Shown: in pieces, positions 17,121-25,590 of the stretch
How the letters are laid out: each line of letters begins with the position of its first letter
Position numbering within the stretch: the stretch's first letter is position 1
Assembly: GCA_041300525.1 (NCBI GenBank)
Contig: JBGLNJ010000001.1
Coordinates: 1,550,001-1,614,000, forward strand
Reading direction: 5' to 3'
DNA length: 64,000 bases
From: JBGLNJ01 sp041300525
GTDB taxonomy: Bacteria; Chloroflexota; Anaerolineae; Fen-1058
Program-made: the position numbers and the translations under genes
Notes under the pieces: generated by a model
Told to the model about the DNA's origin: nothing
Seen by the model: the letters and a program-made list of their open reading frames with translations, nothing else
Database searches by the model: none

Positions 17121-18449
17121 TCAGGCGTCGCCAAAGACCCACGCCAGCAGTTTTTGTCCCTTGTTGCGCGGCAAGTTCCCTGCCACCTTGCCGGTTTGGC
17201 CGTTGATGGCGACGGGGAAGCGCTGCCCCTCGTAATGATAACCCGCCATCCACACGGGCAACAGGACGAGTTTGTAGGTGTCAATGATGATGCCCATGCT
17301 ATTGCACGTCAGGTCGCGCACGTTTTGATCGCCCAAGATGTAATTGCGGATGTGTTCTTTCGCTGCATCAAAGACGCGCTGGCGCGCCACGAGCGAGGCA
17401 TCGGACATCGGCAGTTGATAGATCTCTGTCGCCCAGTCGGCCAGCATGTCGGCGGAATAAGGCGCTACGGCTTGGGTGTCGAAATCGGCTACCTTGTTCA
17501 ACAGGTCCAGCGGCAGCGAGTGACTGCCAGGGATCAAGAGGTCATTGTGAGACACCAGGTAGATGTCGTTGCGGTTGATCACCGTCCGATCTTGTTCGAT
17601 CACCGCAGTCCATTTCACCTCGCCGCTGAAATCAAAAGTCCAAAAGGGCAGGTAGATGCCACGGGGTCGGACGGTTGCGGATTTTCGTTTCAGGTCGTCG
17701 GGGACAAAGTGCTGCTCTTTCAGCCAGCGTCGCGCATGGTTGAGGGCTGCGTCGGCGTCGAACTGGAAAGGCAGCACGCCCTCCGGCTGAATCAGCTCGC
17801 CCGTCTCGGTTGCCTCGACGGCGTGCGGCGAGTCGCAGAACGGGCAAGCGCCGGTGACCAGTAAAGGCGGCAAGGCAAAGATCGCTCCGCAGCCCTGGCA
17901 GGTGAGCGTGCGCGTCGTCGCGAGTTCCCAGCGGTGAGCCGAGGCGGTGGGCAGCGTGGCAAAGAAATCGTGTTCTTCGACCGGCGCGAGCGCGCCGCTC
18001 ATGATCGCTTGATATTCCCACAGCTTGTGGCCGCAGTAGCTGCAGGAGAGCGAACGCCGCTTGGCGTCGTAAGCCATTTTGCCGCCGCATTTGGGACAGA
18101 CGTAGCGCCGCACGTCAGAACGCGCCGGCGTTGCGGCCGGCTGAACGGGTTGGACAGGCTGGCGATGATCCACCACGTCCTCCGGCTTGAGGCGGCCTTG
18201 CAGAATCGCCATTCCGCGTCGAGCCAGGGGATGGCCGGGATTGATCACCAGGATTTCTTCCAGGCACTCGCGTTTTTTGGCCGGATCGTCGGTTATTTGG
18301 CTGAGCCACAACCAGGCCTCGGCCTTTTGCTCGTCGTCGGCATCATCGAGGCGCACAAGCCATTCCAGGTAAAAGCGAGCCTCATCTTTCTGGTTGGCTT
18401 TGGCGGCGGCAATGCCTCGCACCAGCAAATCGTTTGCATCTTCGGACAT
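17121..18449 (-). CDS. Zinc-ribbon protein with N-terminal TPR-like region, unknown function
   Basis: 442 residues. The N-terminal 90 residues are helical and TPR-like (EARFYLEWLVRLDDADDEQK). Two zinc ribbons follow: CPKCGG...CSYCG at 118-139 and CQGCGA...CPFCDS at 184-205. The last 200 residues contain a Trp-rich beta segment (GIYLPFWTFDFSGEVKW) and end with a repeated motif (VLLPVWMAGYHYEGQ; NGQTGKVAGNLP) typical of conserved zinc-ribbon proteins of unknown role that are sometimes labelled as primosomal or membrane-associated. No membrane helix is visible. GGAG lies nine bases before the ATG. It probably heads the M1-peptidase transcript together with a lost upstream gene. Confidence 0.75.
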   Translation of the reverse strand: MSEDANDLLVRGIAAAKANQKDEARFYLEWLVRLDDADDEQKAEAWLWLSQITDDPAKKRECLEEILVINPGHPLARRGMAILQGRLKPEDVVDHRQPVQPVQPAATPARSDVRRYVCPKCGGKMAYDAKRRSLSCSYCGHKLWEYQAIMSGALAPVEEHDFFATLPTASAHRWELATTRTLTCQGCGAIFALPPLLVTGACPFCDSPHAVEATETGELIQPEGVLPFQFDADAALNHARRWLKEQHFVPDDLKRKSATVRPRGIYLPFWTFDFSGEVKWTAVIEQDRTVINRNDIYLVSHNDLLIPGSHSLPLDLLNKVADFDTQAVAPYSADMLADWATEIYQLPMSDASLVARQRVFDAAKEHIRNYILGDQNVRDLTCNSMGIIIDTYKLVLLPVWMAGYHYEGQRFPVAINGQTGKVAGNLPRNKGQKLLAWVFGDA

Positions 18450-18452
18450 TGC

Positions 18453-18520
18453 TCATTGCTCCATTAGCTCACCCTGGGCAATCCGTTCCAATATTTGAGC
18501 CCCTGATGCCGCGCCGGGAA
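18453..18520 (-). pseudogene. C-terminal remnant of an upstream minus-strand gene
   Basis: Reading leftward, the frame GAASGAQILERIAQGELMEQ then TGA ends three bases before the zinc-ribbon gene starts and contains its ribosome binding site, as expected of the previous gene in an operon. Only about 20 codons remain before the sequence changes to a + strand YbbR fragment. The identity of the lost gene is unknown. Confidence 0.45.
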
Positions 18521-19227
18521 GAAATCCGGTCGGCTTTGTCACGCTGACGCCGGAAAGTGTCCAGGCGCGGGTGATCGTCGAACATCTGGGGGGCTTTCGC
18601 GATCTGGCGGTCAAAGTGCTCGTGCGGGGCCAGGTCGCTCCAGGCTACCGCATCAGCAACGTCACGGTGACGCCGCCCATCGTCACCGTGTTCGGCGCAT
18701 CACAGGCGATTGACACCAGTCCGGGGTTCGTAGAAACCGTGCCCGTGACCGTGACCAACGCGCAAAGCGACGTCGTCGAACGTGTGGCGCTCAATCTGCC
18801 GGGCGGCATTTCGCTGCTGGGCGATCTGGCAGTCCAGGTCAACGTGCAAGTCGAAGCGATCCAGGGCGGGCTGACAGTCCAGCGCCCGTTGACCACGCAG
18901 GGTTTGCGCGAAGGCATGGAGGCACGGCTCTCACCAGAGACGATTGACGTGATCTTGACCGGCCCGCTGCCCAAGCTTCAATCGCTCAAGCTGGACGATG
19001 TGCGCGTGCTGATTGACCTAGTGAACCTGGGCGCTGGCACTCATCAGGTCGCACCGCAAGCTGTCGTTCCCCAAGGCGTCGTCGCGGAAACCATGTTGCC
19101 CGCGACGATCCAGGTCACGATTGGCCTTTCGGGGACATTGACCATATCGCCGCTCCCTACGCCGACAAAAACGATCAGCGCGACATCCGGGATAACGCCG
19201 ACGACGACGCTGACGAAAACCAAGTGA
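18521..19227 (+). pseudogene. YbbR-domain (CdaR-like) protein, 5'-truncated
   Basis: The frame begins inside a YbbR repeat (GFVTLTPESVQARVIVEHLG, then GYRISNVTVTPPIVTVFG) and contains one complete and a second nearly complete repeat (ARLSPETIDVILTGPLPKLQ; LLPATIQVTIG), followed by a Thr/Pro-rich tail. YbbR/CdaR proteins normally start with a membrane helix and carry three to four such repeats; CdaR modulates the c-di-AMP synthase CdaA. Here the helix and first repeats are missing and an in-frame stop lies near 18495, so the 5' part is gone. A GTG at 18571 could still be translated, but no ribosome binding site supports it. Confidence 0.65.
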
Positions 19228-19266
19228 TCCTATTGGTGCCTAGTATTTTGGATTGGAAAAGCCCTT

Positions 19267-20277
19267 ATGCCGAAAACGAGCCGGTCAACGCAACGTAAAG
19301 CCGCGACCTATCGCCCAATGAAAGAACAATTACTCTTGGCGAGTTCACCTTCTGACACGAGTGTCTTTACGAGTATAACCTATGCCAAACCAAAGAAAAC
19401 TGCTCCGCCTCCAATCAGTTCTCTGAAAACAAAAAAGGTAATTGCATTCGGCTGGTATGGCGGCAAATTCTCGCATTTGGATTGGCTCTTGCCTTTGCTG
19501 CCTGCCTGCCACCATTACTGCGAACCTTTTGGTGGATCCGGGGCCGTCCTGCTCAACCGTCCTTCCTCACCTGTTGAGACCTATAATGACCTGGATGGGG
19601 AAGTGGTAAACTTTTTCCGCGCCTTGCGAGACGAAAAGGAAAGGCTCATAGAAGCCATTGGCCTGACTCCTTTTTCGCGCGAAGAATTCAACATCGCTTG
19701 TATAGTTGACCCAGACGTAAGCCCGTTGGAAAGGGCGCGCCGCTTTTTTGTCCGCGCTCGCCAAGTCCGCACCGGCCTGGCTCAAGTAGCCAGCTTGGGA
19801 CGCTGGGCAAACTGCAAAAACACCAGCCGCGCTGGAATGAGTGGCGTCATCAGCCGATGGCTCGGAAGCATACAAGACCTGCCCGAAATTGTCGAGAGAT
19901 TGTTGCGTGTGCAAATCGAGAATCGCCCGGCCCTGGACGTGATCCGGCTGTACGACTCGCCCCAAACGCTCTTTTACTGTGATCCACCTTACGTTCATCT
20001 GACACGGGGCGATAGCAAGGCCTACGGCTATGAAATGACGGATGATGAACACAGTGAGCTGGCGCAAGTTCTGAATTCTGCGCAGGGCCTGGCGGCTATT
20101 TCAAACTACCCGTGTAAACTCATGGATGAATTGTACCCCTTGCCCAAGTGGATCAAGCATGTTGCGCCTGAAAAAACTATCCACTCCACCAAGGGCAAAC
20201 GAGTGGAAGCATTGTGGACGAACTATGATCCCGTTGCGCAAAACAAGGGCATGCGTAGACTCTTGGAGAGCCGCTAA
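19267..20277 (+). CDS. DNA adenine methyltransferase (D12 class), type II modification enzyme
   Basis: 336 residues with the D12-class layout: motif X AFGWYGGKFSHLDWLLPLL (about 59-77), motif I CEPFGGSGAVLLN (about 85-97), an Arg-rich middle (RFFVRARQVRTGL), and motif IV DPPY (about 239-242) followed by VHLTRGDSKAYGYEM. It would transfer a methyl group to N6 of adenine in a specific site and protect it from the next gene's product. About 55 N-terminal residues precede motif X, so a later start is possible. The base composition is visibly less GC-rich than its neighbours, consistent with horizontal transfer. TAATG overlap couples it to the endonuclease. Confidence 0.88.
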   Translation: MPKTSRSTQRKAATYRPMKEQLLLASSPSDTSVFTSITYAKPKKTAPPPISSLKTKKVIAFGWYGGKFSHLDWLLPLLPACHHYCEPFGGSGAVLLNRPSSPVETYNDLDGEVVNFFRALRDEKERLIEAIGLTPFSREEFNIACIVDPDVSPLERARRFFVRARQVRTGLAQVASLGRWANCKNTSRAGMSGVISRWLGSIQDLPEIVERLLRVQIENRPALDVIRLYDSPQTLFYCDPPYVHLTRGDSKAYGYEMTDDEHSELAQVLNSAQGLAAISNYPCKLMDELYPLPKWIKHVAPEKTIHSTKGKRVEALWTNYDPVAQNKGMRRLLESR

Positions 20278-21401
20278 TGGCAAAGAACCCATCTGACGTA
20301 CTCGATCAGGCATTGGCACGCGCATCTGCCAACCTTTCCAAGCCAATTGTCAAGGACAGAACAATACGGGAGCGCACAGAAGATGTTTGCCGTTGCCTTA
20401 GTAATCGCGCCGGAGTGCGCTTACTGATGGCTTGCCTATTGGCAAAGATTGATCGCCCCAAGGTTGACCCACGCAAGCCTTACACAGAAATCGGCGATGC
20501 CGATTCTTTCTCTGGCCGTTCTTACGACGAATCTTACATCACACATTTTATCAACAAACACCGCTTGCCCTGCAACTCCACCACGGCTTTTTTGACCCCG
20601 GCCTTTCGGAACATTGACCGAACACTTACCACGGACTTGGAAATGGTCGGACGCCCCCGGCAACTCTACACATACACACTGCAACTCTTGGATGATGTGT
20701 ATGCCAAACGGATACCAGCGAAAGATTTGCTTGCTGAGGTGATTCGCAATCTGCTGATCATGCGTGACGAAAAAGACAACCGGATGGCAACTTTGCTGGC
20801 GGGATTGCGGCAGTCGGAAGATGCCATGCCGTTATCGTCCAAAGCAATAATCGGCCTCATCGAACAACATCTGGCCTGCAAGAATTCCAGTCGTTTGCCG
20901 GTTCTGATTGTGGCCTCAGCCTATCAAACAGCCGGAGACAAAATCGGGGAACGCCTGCTGCCGCTTGAACGGCACAATGCTGCTGATGAGCAAACAGGCG
21001 CAATGGGCGATCTGGAAATCTGTCTCGTGAATGACGATCAAGTTGTGACTGCCTATGAAATGAAAATGAAGCGAGTCACGATTGATGACATTGATCGTGC
21101 GCTCCAAAAGATCGCCACTGCTTCCACTCGCATCCACAATTACATTTTTATCACGACAGATTTCATTGATGATCCCGTAAGGGATTATGCTGCAGAAACT
21201 TATGTGCACACTGGCGGTACAGAAATCGCCATTCTGAATTGCGTTGGCTTCCTCCGGCATTTTCTCCATCTATTCCATCGCCTGCGGATCAAGTACCTGA
21301 ACACATATCAATCGCTGGTGCTGTCTGAGCCAGATAGCGCAGTCAGCCAGCCGCTCAAGGAAGCATTTCTGGCTTTACGCCAAGCGGCAGAAGCAGATTA
21401 G
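20277..21401 (+). CDS. Type II restriction endonuclease, PD-(D/E)XK type (SacI-family-like)
   Basis: 374 residues; its ATG overlaps the methyltransferase stop by one base. The segment ADEQTGAMGDLEICLVND...TAYEMKMKRVT (about 236-267) has the Asp and E-x-K spacing of a PD-(D/E)XK nuclease core, with candidate catalytic Asp in GDLE and Glu/Lys in YEMK. N-terminal stretches such as KPYTEIGDADSFSGRSYDES resemble, as I recall, proteins annotated as SacI-family restriction enzymes; I cannot verify the family or site here. Pairing with a D12 methylase implies a recognition sequence containing adenine. Lower GC like its partner. Confidence 0.78.
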   Translation: MAKNPSDVLDQALARASANLSKPIVKDRTIRERTEDVCRCLSNRAGVRLLMACLLAKIDRPKVDPRKPYTEIGDADSFSGRSYDESYITHFINKHRLPCNSTTAFLTPAFRNIDRTLTTDLEMVGRPRQLYTYTLQLLDDVYAKRIPAKDLLAEVIRNLLIMRDEKDNRMATLLAGLRQSEDAMPLSSKAIIGLIEQHLACKNSSRLPVLIVASAYQTAGDKIGERLLPLERHNAADEQTGAMGDLEICLVNDDQVVTAYEMKMKRVTIDDIDRALQKIATASTRIHNYIFITTDFIDDPVRDYAAETYVHTGGTEIAILNCVGFLRHFLHLFHRLRIKYLNTYQSLVLSEPDSAVSQPLKEAFLALRQAAEAD

Positions 21402-21424
21402 CGACCATCGTCTGATTTTACTAC

Positions 21425-21473
21425 TCGACTGCTTGACCACACGACCACAGGACGATTTGACCACATGACCAAA
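21425..21473. repeat. GACCAC word repeats before der
   Basis: The spacer and start of der contain TTGACCACA, CGACCACAG, TTGACCACA and TGACC in close succession. The der ATG lies inside this repeat, with no visible ribosome binding site. Similar short-word repeats occur at 5310-5350 and 13559-13598. Confidence 0.5.
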
Positions 21474-22862
21474 CCACTCATAGCACTCGTAGGCCGGCCC
21501 AACGTCGGCAAATCAACCTTGTTCAACCGGCTGGCCGGGCAGCGGTTGGCCGTGGTGGACGATATCCCCGGCACCACGCGCGACCGCATCGAAGCAGAAT
21601 GTGAATGGAACGGGCGCGTGTTCACCATCGTGGACACGGGCGGCATCGAGGTGCTGCCCGCCGCCGCGCAGCGGCGCGTCGGGCGCGGCAACCAGCCGCT
21701 TTCCACGCACACGCCGCTCTCCATCGCCTCGGCCGAGTTCATCCCGCAGATCCGCGAGCAAGCCGAGATGGCGATCGAGGCCGCCGACGCCGTCATCTTT
21801 GTCGTGGACGCCACGACCGGCATCACGGCCGCCGACGAACAAGTGGCCGACACGCTTCGCGTCCGCCGCGCGCACAAGCCCATCTTTATCGCCGCAAACA
21901 AGGCCGAGTCGGCAAAGCGCCGCGACGACGCGGTTGAGTTTTACGCGCTGGGTCTGGGCGAGGTGTTCGCCATCAGCGCGCTGCACGGCACGGACACAGG
22001 CGATCTATTGGACGCCATCGTGGCCGCCTTGCCGCCGCGAGAAACGGAGCCGGAAGACGATTCAATCAAGATCGCCATCGTCGGGCGGCCCAACGTCGGC
22101 AAGTCATCGCTGCTCAATGCGATCCTCGGCCAGGAGCGCGCTATCGTCAGCCCCATCCCCGGCACCACGCGCGACGCGCTCGACACGCGCATCGTCTGGG
22201 AAACGCTGCCCGTGACGCTGATTGACACGGCCGGCATCCGCCGCCGGGGACACATACAAGTGGGCGTGGAAAAATACAGCGTGCTGCGCGCGCTCAAAGC
22301 CATCCAGCGCGCGGACGTGGCGCTCTTGCTGATTGACGCGATGGACGGCGTCACAGCCCAAGACGCGCACGTGGCCGGGTTCATCCTCGACGAAATGAAA
22401 TCCGCCGTCGTCGTGGTCAACAAATGGGACGCGGTGCCGGACAAGACCAGCAAGACGATGAACGAGTACATGGCACACGTGCGGGACGCGCTGAACTTTT
22501 TGGACTATGTGCCGGTATTGTTCATCTCGGCCAAGCTGGGCACGCGCGTGGACAACGTGCTGCCCACGGCGCTGCGCGTGCAGGAAGAGCGGCTCATCCG
22601 CATCCCCACGGGCGAGCTGAACCGCCTCATCCGCCAGGCGATGGAAAAGCAATCGCCGCCCACCAAAGCCGGCAAGCGGCTGAACATCTACTACGCCACG
22701 CAGCCGCGCACCGACCCGCCCACTTTCGTCTTTCACGTCAACGATGCCGCGCTGGTGCATTTCTCATACGAGCGTTACCTGGAAAATCAATTGCGCGCTG
22801 CGTATGGGTTCCTGGGCACGCCCCTTCGCTTTTCATTTCGCGAGCGCAAGCGAGAAGAGTAG
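21465..22862 (+). CDS. der: Ribosome-associated GTPase Der (EngA)
   Basis: 465 residues with two tandem G domains, each with Walker A GRPNVGKS(T/S) (about 10-18 and 206-214), switch II DTGGIE and DTAGIR, and NKxD-type loops (ANKAES in the first, NKWD in the second), followed by the KH-like C-terminal domain (RLNIYYATQPRTDPPTFVFH). Der is needed for maturation of the large ribosomal subunit. The first G domain carries an extra stretch (about residues 64-88, AAAQRRVGRGN onward) not usual in shorter homologues, and its NKxD motif has Glu-type NKAE. The ATG lacks a clear ribosome binding site. Confidence 0.95.
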   Translation: MTKPLIALVGRPNVGKSTLFNRLAGQRLAVVDDIPGTTRDRIEAECEWNGRVFTIVDTGGIEVLPAAAQRRVGRGNQPLSTHTPLSIASAEFIPQIREQAEMAIEAADAVIFVVDATTGITAADEQVADTLRVRRAHKPIFIAANKAESAKRRDDAVEFYALGLGEVFAISALHGTDTGDLLDAIVAALPPRETEPEDDSIKIAIVGRPNVGKSSLLNAILGQERAIVSPIPGTTRDALDTRIVWETLPVTLIDTAGIRRRGHIQVGVEKYSVLRALKAIQRADVALLLIDAMDGVTAQDAHVAGFILDEMKSAVVVVNKWDAVPDKTSKTMNEYMAHVRDALNFLDYVPVLFISAKLGTRVDNVLPTALRVQEERLIRIPTGELNRLIRQAMEKQSPPTKAGKRLNIYYATQPRTDPPTFVFHVNDAALVHFSYERYLENQLRAAYGFLGTPLRFSFRERKREE

Positions 22863-22871
22863 ACGGCCTCG

Positions 22872-23270
22872 ATGTCATCGCAAACACTCGGGTCGCCCCT
22901 GGTTCCAGCCGAACTGCCGGACTGGATTCTGGCGCTCAAGCCGCCGGATGCGGATGTGACCGCGCCCACCGAAAGCGCCGTGTTCCTCGGGTTGGATGCG
23001 GAACTCGAATTGCTCATGCAAGCTAACCCAGGCGATGTGTCTTGGCTGGCCGACACGGCCGAGCAGACCACTCACTTGCTATCGCGCGATCAAGCCGACG
23101 CGATGCTCGAAGGCAAAGCGAAACTTGCGCCGCTCCCTCGCCCGCGCCGCAAGCGCCCCGGCAGACTGCGACGGAACGAGGTCGCCATCTTGGACATCAT
23201 GCTCATCTTGATGATCCTGACCTTGCTGGGAGCATTGATCGCCTTGCGCTACATTTTGTCGCTCCCCTAG
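22872..23270 (+). CDS. Small membrane-anchored protein of unknown function
   Basis: 132 residues starting 9 bases after der. The N-terminal 100 residues are soluble and acidic to neutral, then a basic patch (PRPRRKRPGRLRRNE) precedes a single membrane helix (about 106-129), giving a tail-anchored arrangement with the body in the cytoplasm. No family is recognised. Proximity to der suggests co-transcription only. Confidence 0.65.
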   Translation: MSSQTLGSPLVPAELPDWILALKPPDADVTAPTESAVFLGLDAELELLMQANPGDVSWLADTAEQTTHLLSRDQADAMLEGKAKLAPLPRPRRKRPGRLRRNEVAILDIMLILMILTLLGALIALRYILSLP

Positions 23271-23295
23271 AAGCGGCACGCGAGGCGGCGCGCGT

Positions 23296-23324
23296 TTGAC
23301 ATAGAGTGGCACCTGTGATAAGAT
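23296..23324 (+). promoter_or_regulatory. Promoter of rpsU
   Basis: Consensus TTGACA at 23296 and TAAGAT at 23319 with 17-base spacing, giving a leader of about 80 bases before the rpsU GTG. Confidence 0.8.
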
Positions 23325-23413
23325 TTCGTTGTCAATTATTCCCATGCCACCGTTCTGCACGCCAACCGGCGAGCAAAGCGGAGAGGCAGGATAGGCAAGT
23401 GAGGTGAGTTTCT

Positions 23414-23617
23414 GTGACGGTGGAATTGCAAGACAGTGAATCCTTTGATAGCCTGTTGCGCCGCTTCAATCGCCAAGTCATGAATCACGGTATCCTCAAG
23501 GACGTGCGCCGCAAGCGCTGGTTCATCGCCAAAGGCGAGCAGCATCGAATGGACGTGCGCAAAGGCCGTCGTCGCGCCCGTATCCGCCAATTGCGGTCGG
23601 AGAGAGGAGAATCATAG
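23414..23617 (+). CDS. rpsU: 30S ribosomal protein bS21
   Basis: 67 residues with the bS21 pattern: ESFDSLLRRFNRQVMNHGIL, then KDVRRKRWFIAKGEQHRM and a strongly basic RKGRRRARIRQL tail. It sits at the 3' end of 16S rRNA near the Shine-Dalgarno cleft. The start is GTG 23414, five bases after GAGGTGAG. A strong promoter precedes it; the RRM protein follows on the same strand about 100 bases on. Confidence 0.92.
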   Translation: MTVELQDSESFDSLLRRFNRQVMNHGILKDVRRKRWFIAKGEQHRMDVRKGRRRARIRQLRSERGES

Positions 23618-23718
23618 CGACAGTTTGCCTGCGCCACACGCGCGTCCGATCACATTGACCACCGCAAGGCACATTGGCAAACGCTGATGCGCCCCAGTAA
23701 GAGGAGAACCGTAGGGGA

Positions 23719-24048
23719 ATGGAACCCAAGTTATATGTAGGCAATTTGTCGTACGAGACGACAGAAGATGAATTGCGGCAGCTTTTTGGAGAAGCGGGCG
23801 AAGTCGTGTCTGCAGCGGTCATCACAGACCGCGAGACAGGCCGCTCCAAAGGTTTCGGCTTTGTCGAAATGAAGACGCAAGCTGACGCCGAAAAAGCCGC
23901 CAGCATGATCAACGGGCGCGAGTTGCGCAATCGCCAACTGAAAGTAGACCTGGCTCGTCCGCGCGACGACCGCCCCGGTGGCGGTGGTGGCCGGGACCGA
24001 CGTGACGGCCCCGGAGGCGGACGTGGTCGAGGTGGCCCCCGCTACTAG
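23719..24048 (+). CDS. Glycine-rich RRM RNA-binding protein
   Basis: 109 residues: one RRM domain with RNP2 KLYVGNLSY (4-12) and RNP1 SKGFGFVEM (about 43-51), then a low-complexity tail of Gly, Arg and Asp from about residue 84 (RPGGGGGRDRRDGPGG). Bacterial proteins of this class are small single-stranded RNA binders, often cold-induced in cyanobacteria and Chloroflexota relatives; cold induction is not shown here. AGGGGA lies directly before the ATG. A strong terminator closes the transcript 16 bases after the stop, so rpsU and this gene may form one unit. Confidence 0.92.
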   Translation: MEPKLYVGNLSYETTEDELRQLFGEAGEVVSAAVITDRETGRSKGFGFVEMKTQADAEKAASMINGRELRNRQLKVDLARPRDDRPGGGGGRDRRDGPGGGRGRGGPRY

Positions 24049-24064
24049 TTCGTAACCCAGTGAT

Positions 24065-24094
24065 GCCCTGCTCTCATCGAGCAGGGCGTTTTTC
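24065..24094 (+). terminator. Rho-independent terminator after the RRM gene
   Basis: GCCCTGCTC (24065-24073) and GAGCAGGGC (24079-24087) form a perfect 9-bp stem with loop TCATC, followed by GTTTTTC. Confidence 0.9.
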
Positions 24095-24111
24095 ATTCCA
24101 GTTCCAGATAG

Positions 24112-24141
24112 TTGACAAAGGCGCTCGCCAAGTGGTAGACT
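24112..24141 (+). promoter_or_regulatory. Promoter ahead of the small ORF and patB-like gene
   Basis: Consensus TTGACA at 24112 and TAGACT at 24136, 18 bases apart, located right after the RRM terminator. Transcription would begin near 24148. Confidence 0.7.
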
Positions 24142-24211
24142 CTTGGGTAAAGACAACGGCCGACTCGCAAAACGCTCAATGCGTCGAGATCAACGAAAGG
24201 AGCCATGAGAA

Positions 24212-24349
24212 ATGAGCGCAGTCGTCAATCCCAACTTTTTCTGTGGGCAAGCTATCTGGTCAAGCGGTTTGGGCGACGCCTGACAGTGGGCATATACCGG
24301 CAAGCCCGACCCCACTGCCCACCCTATCTATCCCCACGCCGTCATTTGA
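24212..24349 (+). pseudogene. Small ORF interrupted by an in-frame TGA
   Basis: AAGGAG sits nine bases before ATG 24212. Translation gives MSAVVNPNFFCGQAIWSSGL-GDA, then TGA at 24281-24283; the same frame continues for 21 more sense codons (QWAYTGKPDPTAHPIYPHAV-I) to a TGA that overlaps the ribosome binding site of the next gene. The organisation promoter, strong ribosome binding site, ORF, coupled next gene is that of a real 45-codon gene. The internal TGA may be a nonsense mutation, a sequencing error or recoding: a CAGTGGG/CCCACTG stem starts right after it. I do not recognise the peptide. Confidence 0.4.
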
Positions 24350-24365
24350 GGAGTAATCGAACAAC

Positions 24366-25517
24366 ATGGTTTACGATTTTGATCGGGTAATTGACCGCCG
24401 CCACTCGGACAGCTTCAAGTGGCATTATTATGGTGACGCCTTGCCGCTGTGGGTGGCGGACATGGATTTTGCGTCGCCGGAGCCGGTCGTGCGAGCGCTG
24501 CGTGAGCGGGTGGAGCATGGCGTGTTTGGTTATGGCGCCAGGCCGCACGAGTTGCGCGACGCGCTCGTGGAGCGGTTGGCTCGGCTCTACAACTGGCTGG
24601 TGGAACCAGAGGCTGTGTTATTTTTGCCGGGCGTCGTGACGGGTGTCAACCAGGCTTGCCATGCTGTGACCTCGCCCGGCGATGGTATGCTGGTGCAGAC
24701 GCCGGTCTATCCGCCTTTCTTCAGCGTCCCGAACAATGCCAAACTCGTACTCAATGAAACAGAGTTGACGCGCCAACCCGACGGCAACTATACGATTGAT
24801 TTCGATGCTTTCGAGGCGGCCATCACCGAAAGGACGCGCATCTTTATCCTCTGCAATCCGCACAACCCGGTCGGGCGCGTGTTCCGCCGCGACGAGCTAG
24901 AGCGCATGGCCGAAATCTGCCTGCGCCACAACGTCGTGATGTGCTCGGATGAGATTCACTGCGACTTGATATTCAACGGCCATCGTCACGTGCCGATTGC
25001 GTCGCTCGCGCCCGAGATCGAAACGCAGACCATCACGTTGATCGCGCCGAGCAAGACGTTCAACATTGCCGGGCTGGGCTGCTCGGTGGCGATCGTGCCC
25101 GATCACAAACTCCGGGACAAATTCAAAGCGGCTCACGCCGGGCTGGTATCGGATGTGAACGTCTTGGGCTTTGTCGCCGCGCTGGCGGCCTACCGCGACG
25201 GTCAGGCATGGCTGGACGAGGTGTTGGCGTACCTGGCAGCCAATCGCGATTGGCTGTGTCAAGCCGTGAAGGAGCAACTGCCCGGCGTCCGCATGGGCAA
25301 GCCTGAAGGGACGTATCTGGCCTGGTTGGACTGCCGCGAAGCGGGCATCCCCGGCAATCCGTTCGAGTTCTTTCTCAAAGAAGCGCAAGTCGCAATGAAT
25401 GACGGCATGGCGTTCGGGAAAGGTGGCCACGGCTTCGTCCGGCTGAACTTTGGCTGTCCACGCTCGACCCTGGTCGAAGCGATTGACCGGATGCGGAGAG
25501 CGATGGCAGCTCGATAG
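24366..25517 (+). CDS. PatB/MalY-type PLP-dependent C-S lyase
   Basis: 383 residues of the class I/II aminotransferase fold, in the MalY/PatB branch: YDFDRVIDRRHSDSFKWHY and LPLWVADMDF at the N-terminus, ILCNPHNPVGRVFRRDEL in the middle, SDEIHCDLIFNGHRHVPIAS, and the PLP lysine in IAPSKTFNIAGLGCSVAIVP (about residue 230). Enzymes of this branch cleave cystathionine or cysteine S-conjugates to a thiol, pyruvate and ammonia; some are ordinary aminotransferases. GAGGAG lies 12 bases upstream and overlaps the end of the preceding small ORF. Confidence 0.9.
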   Translation: MVYDFDRVIDRRHSDSFKWHYYGDALPLWVADMDFASPEPVVRALRERVEHGVFGYGARPHELRDALVERLARLYNWLVEPEAVLFLPGVVTGVNQACHAVTSPGDGMLVQTPVYPPFFSVPNNAKLVLNETELTRQPDGNYTIDFDAFEAAITERTRIFILCNPHNPVGRVFRRDELERMAEICLRHNVVMCSDEIHCDLIFNGHRHVPIASLAPEIETQTITLIAPSKTFNIAGLGCSVAIVPDHKLRDKFKAAHAGLVSDVNVLGFVAALAAYRDGQAWLDEVLAYLAANRDWLCQAVKEQLPGVRMGKPEGTYLAWLDCREAGIPGNPFEFFLKEAQVAMNDGMAFGKGGHGFVRLNFGCPRSTLVEAIDRMRRAMAAR

Positions 25518-25590
25518 CAAAGTTGCGCGATGTTTTCCTATTGACCGCCGACCGATGGCGGACTTGACTTGGTCAGCGGTCGGATATATC

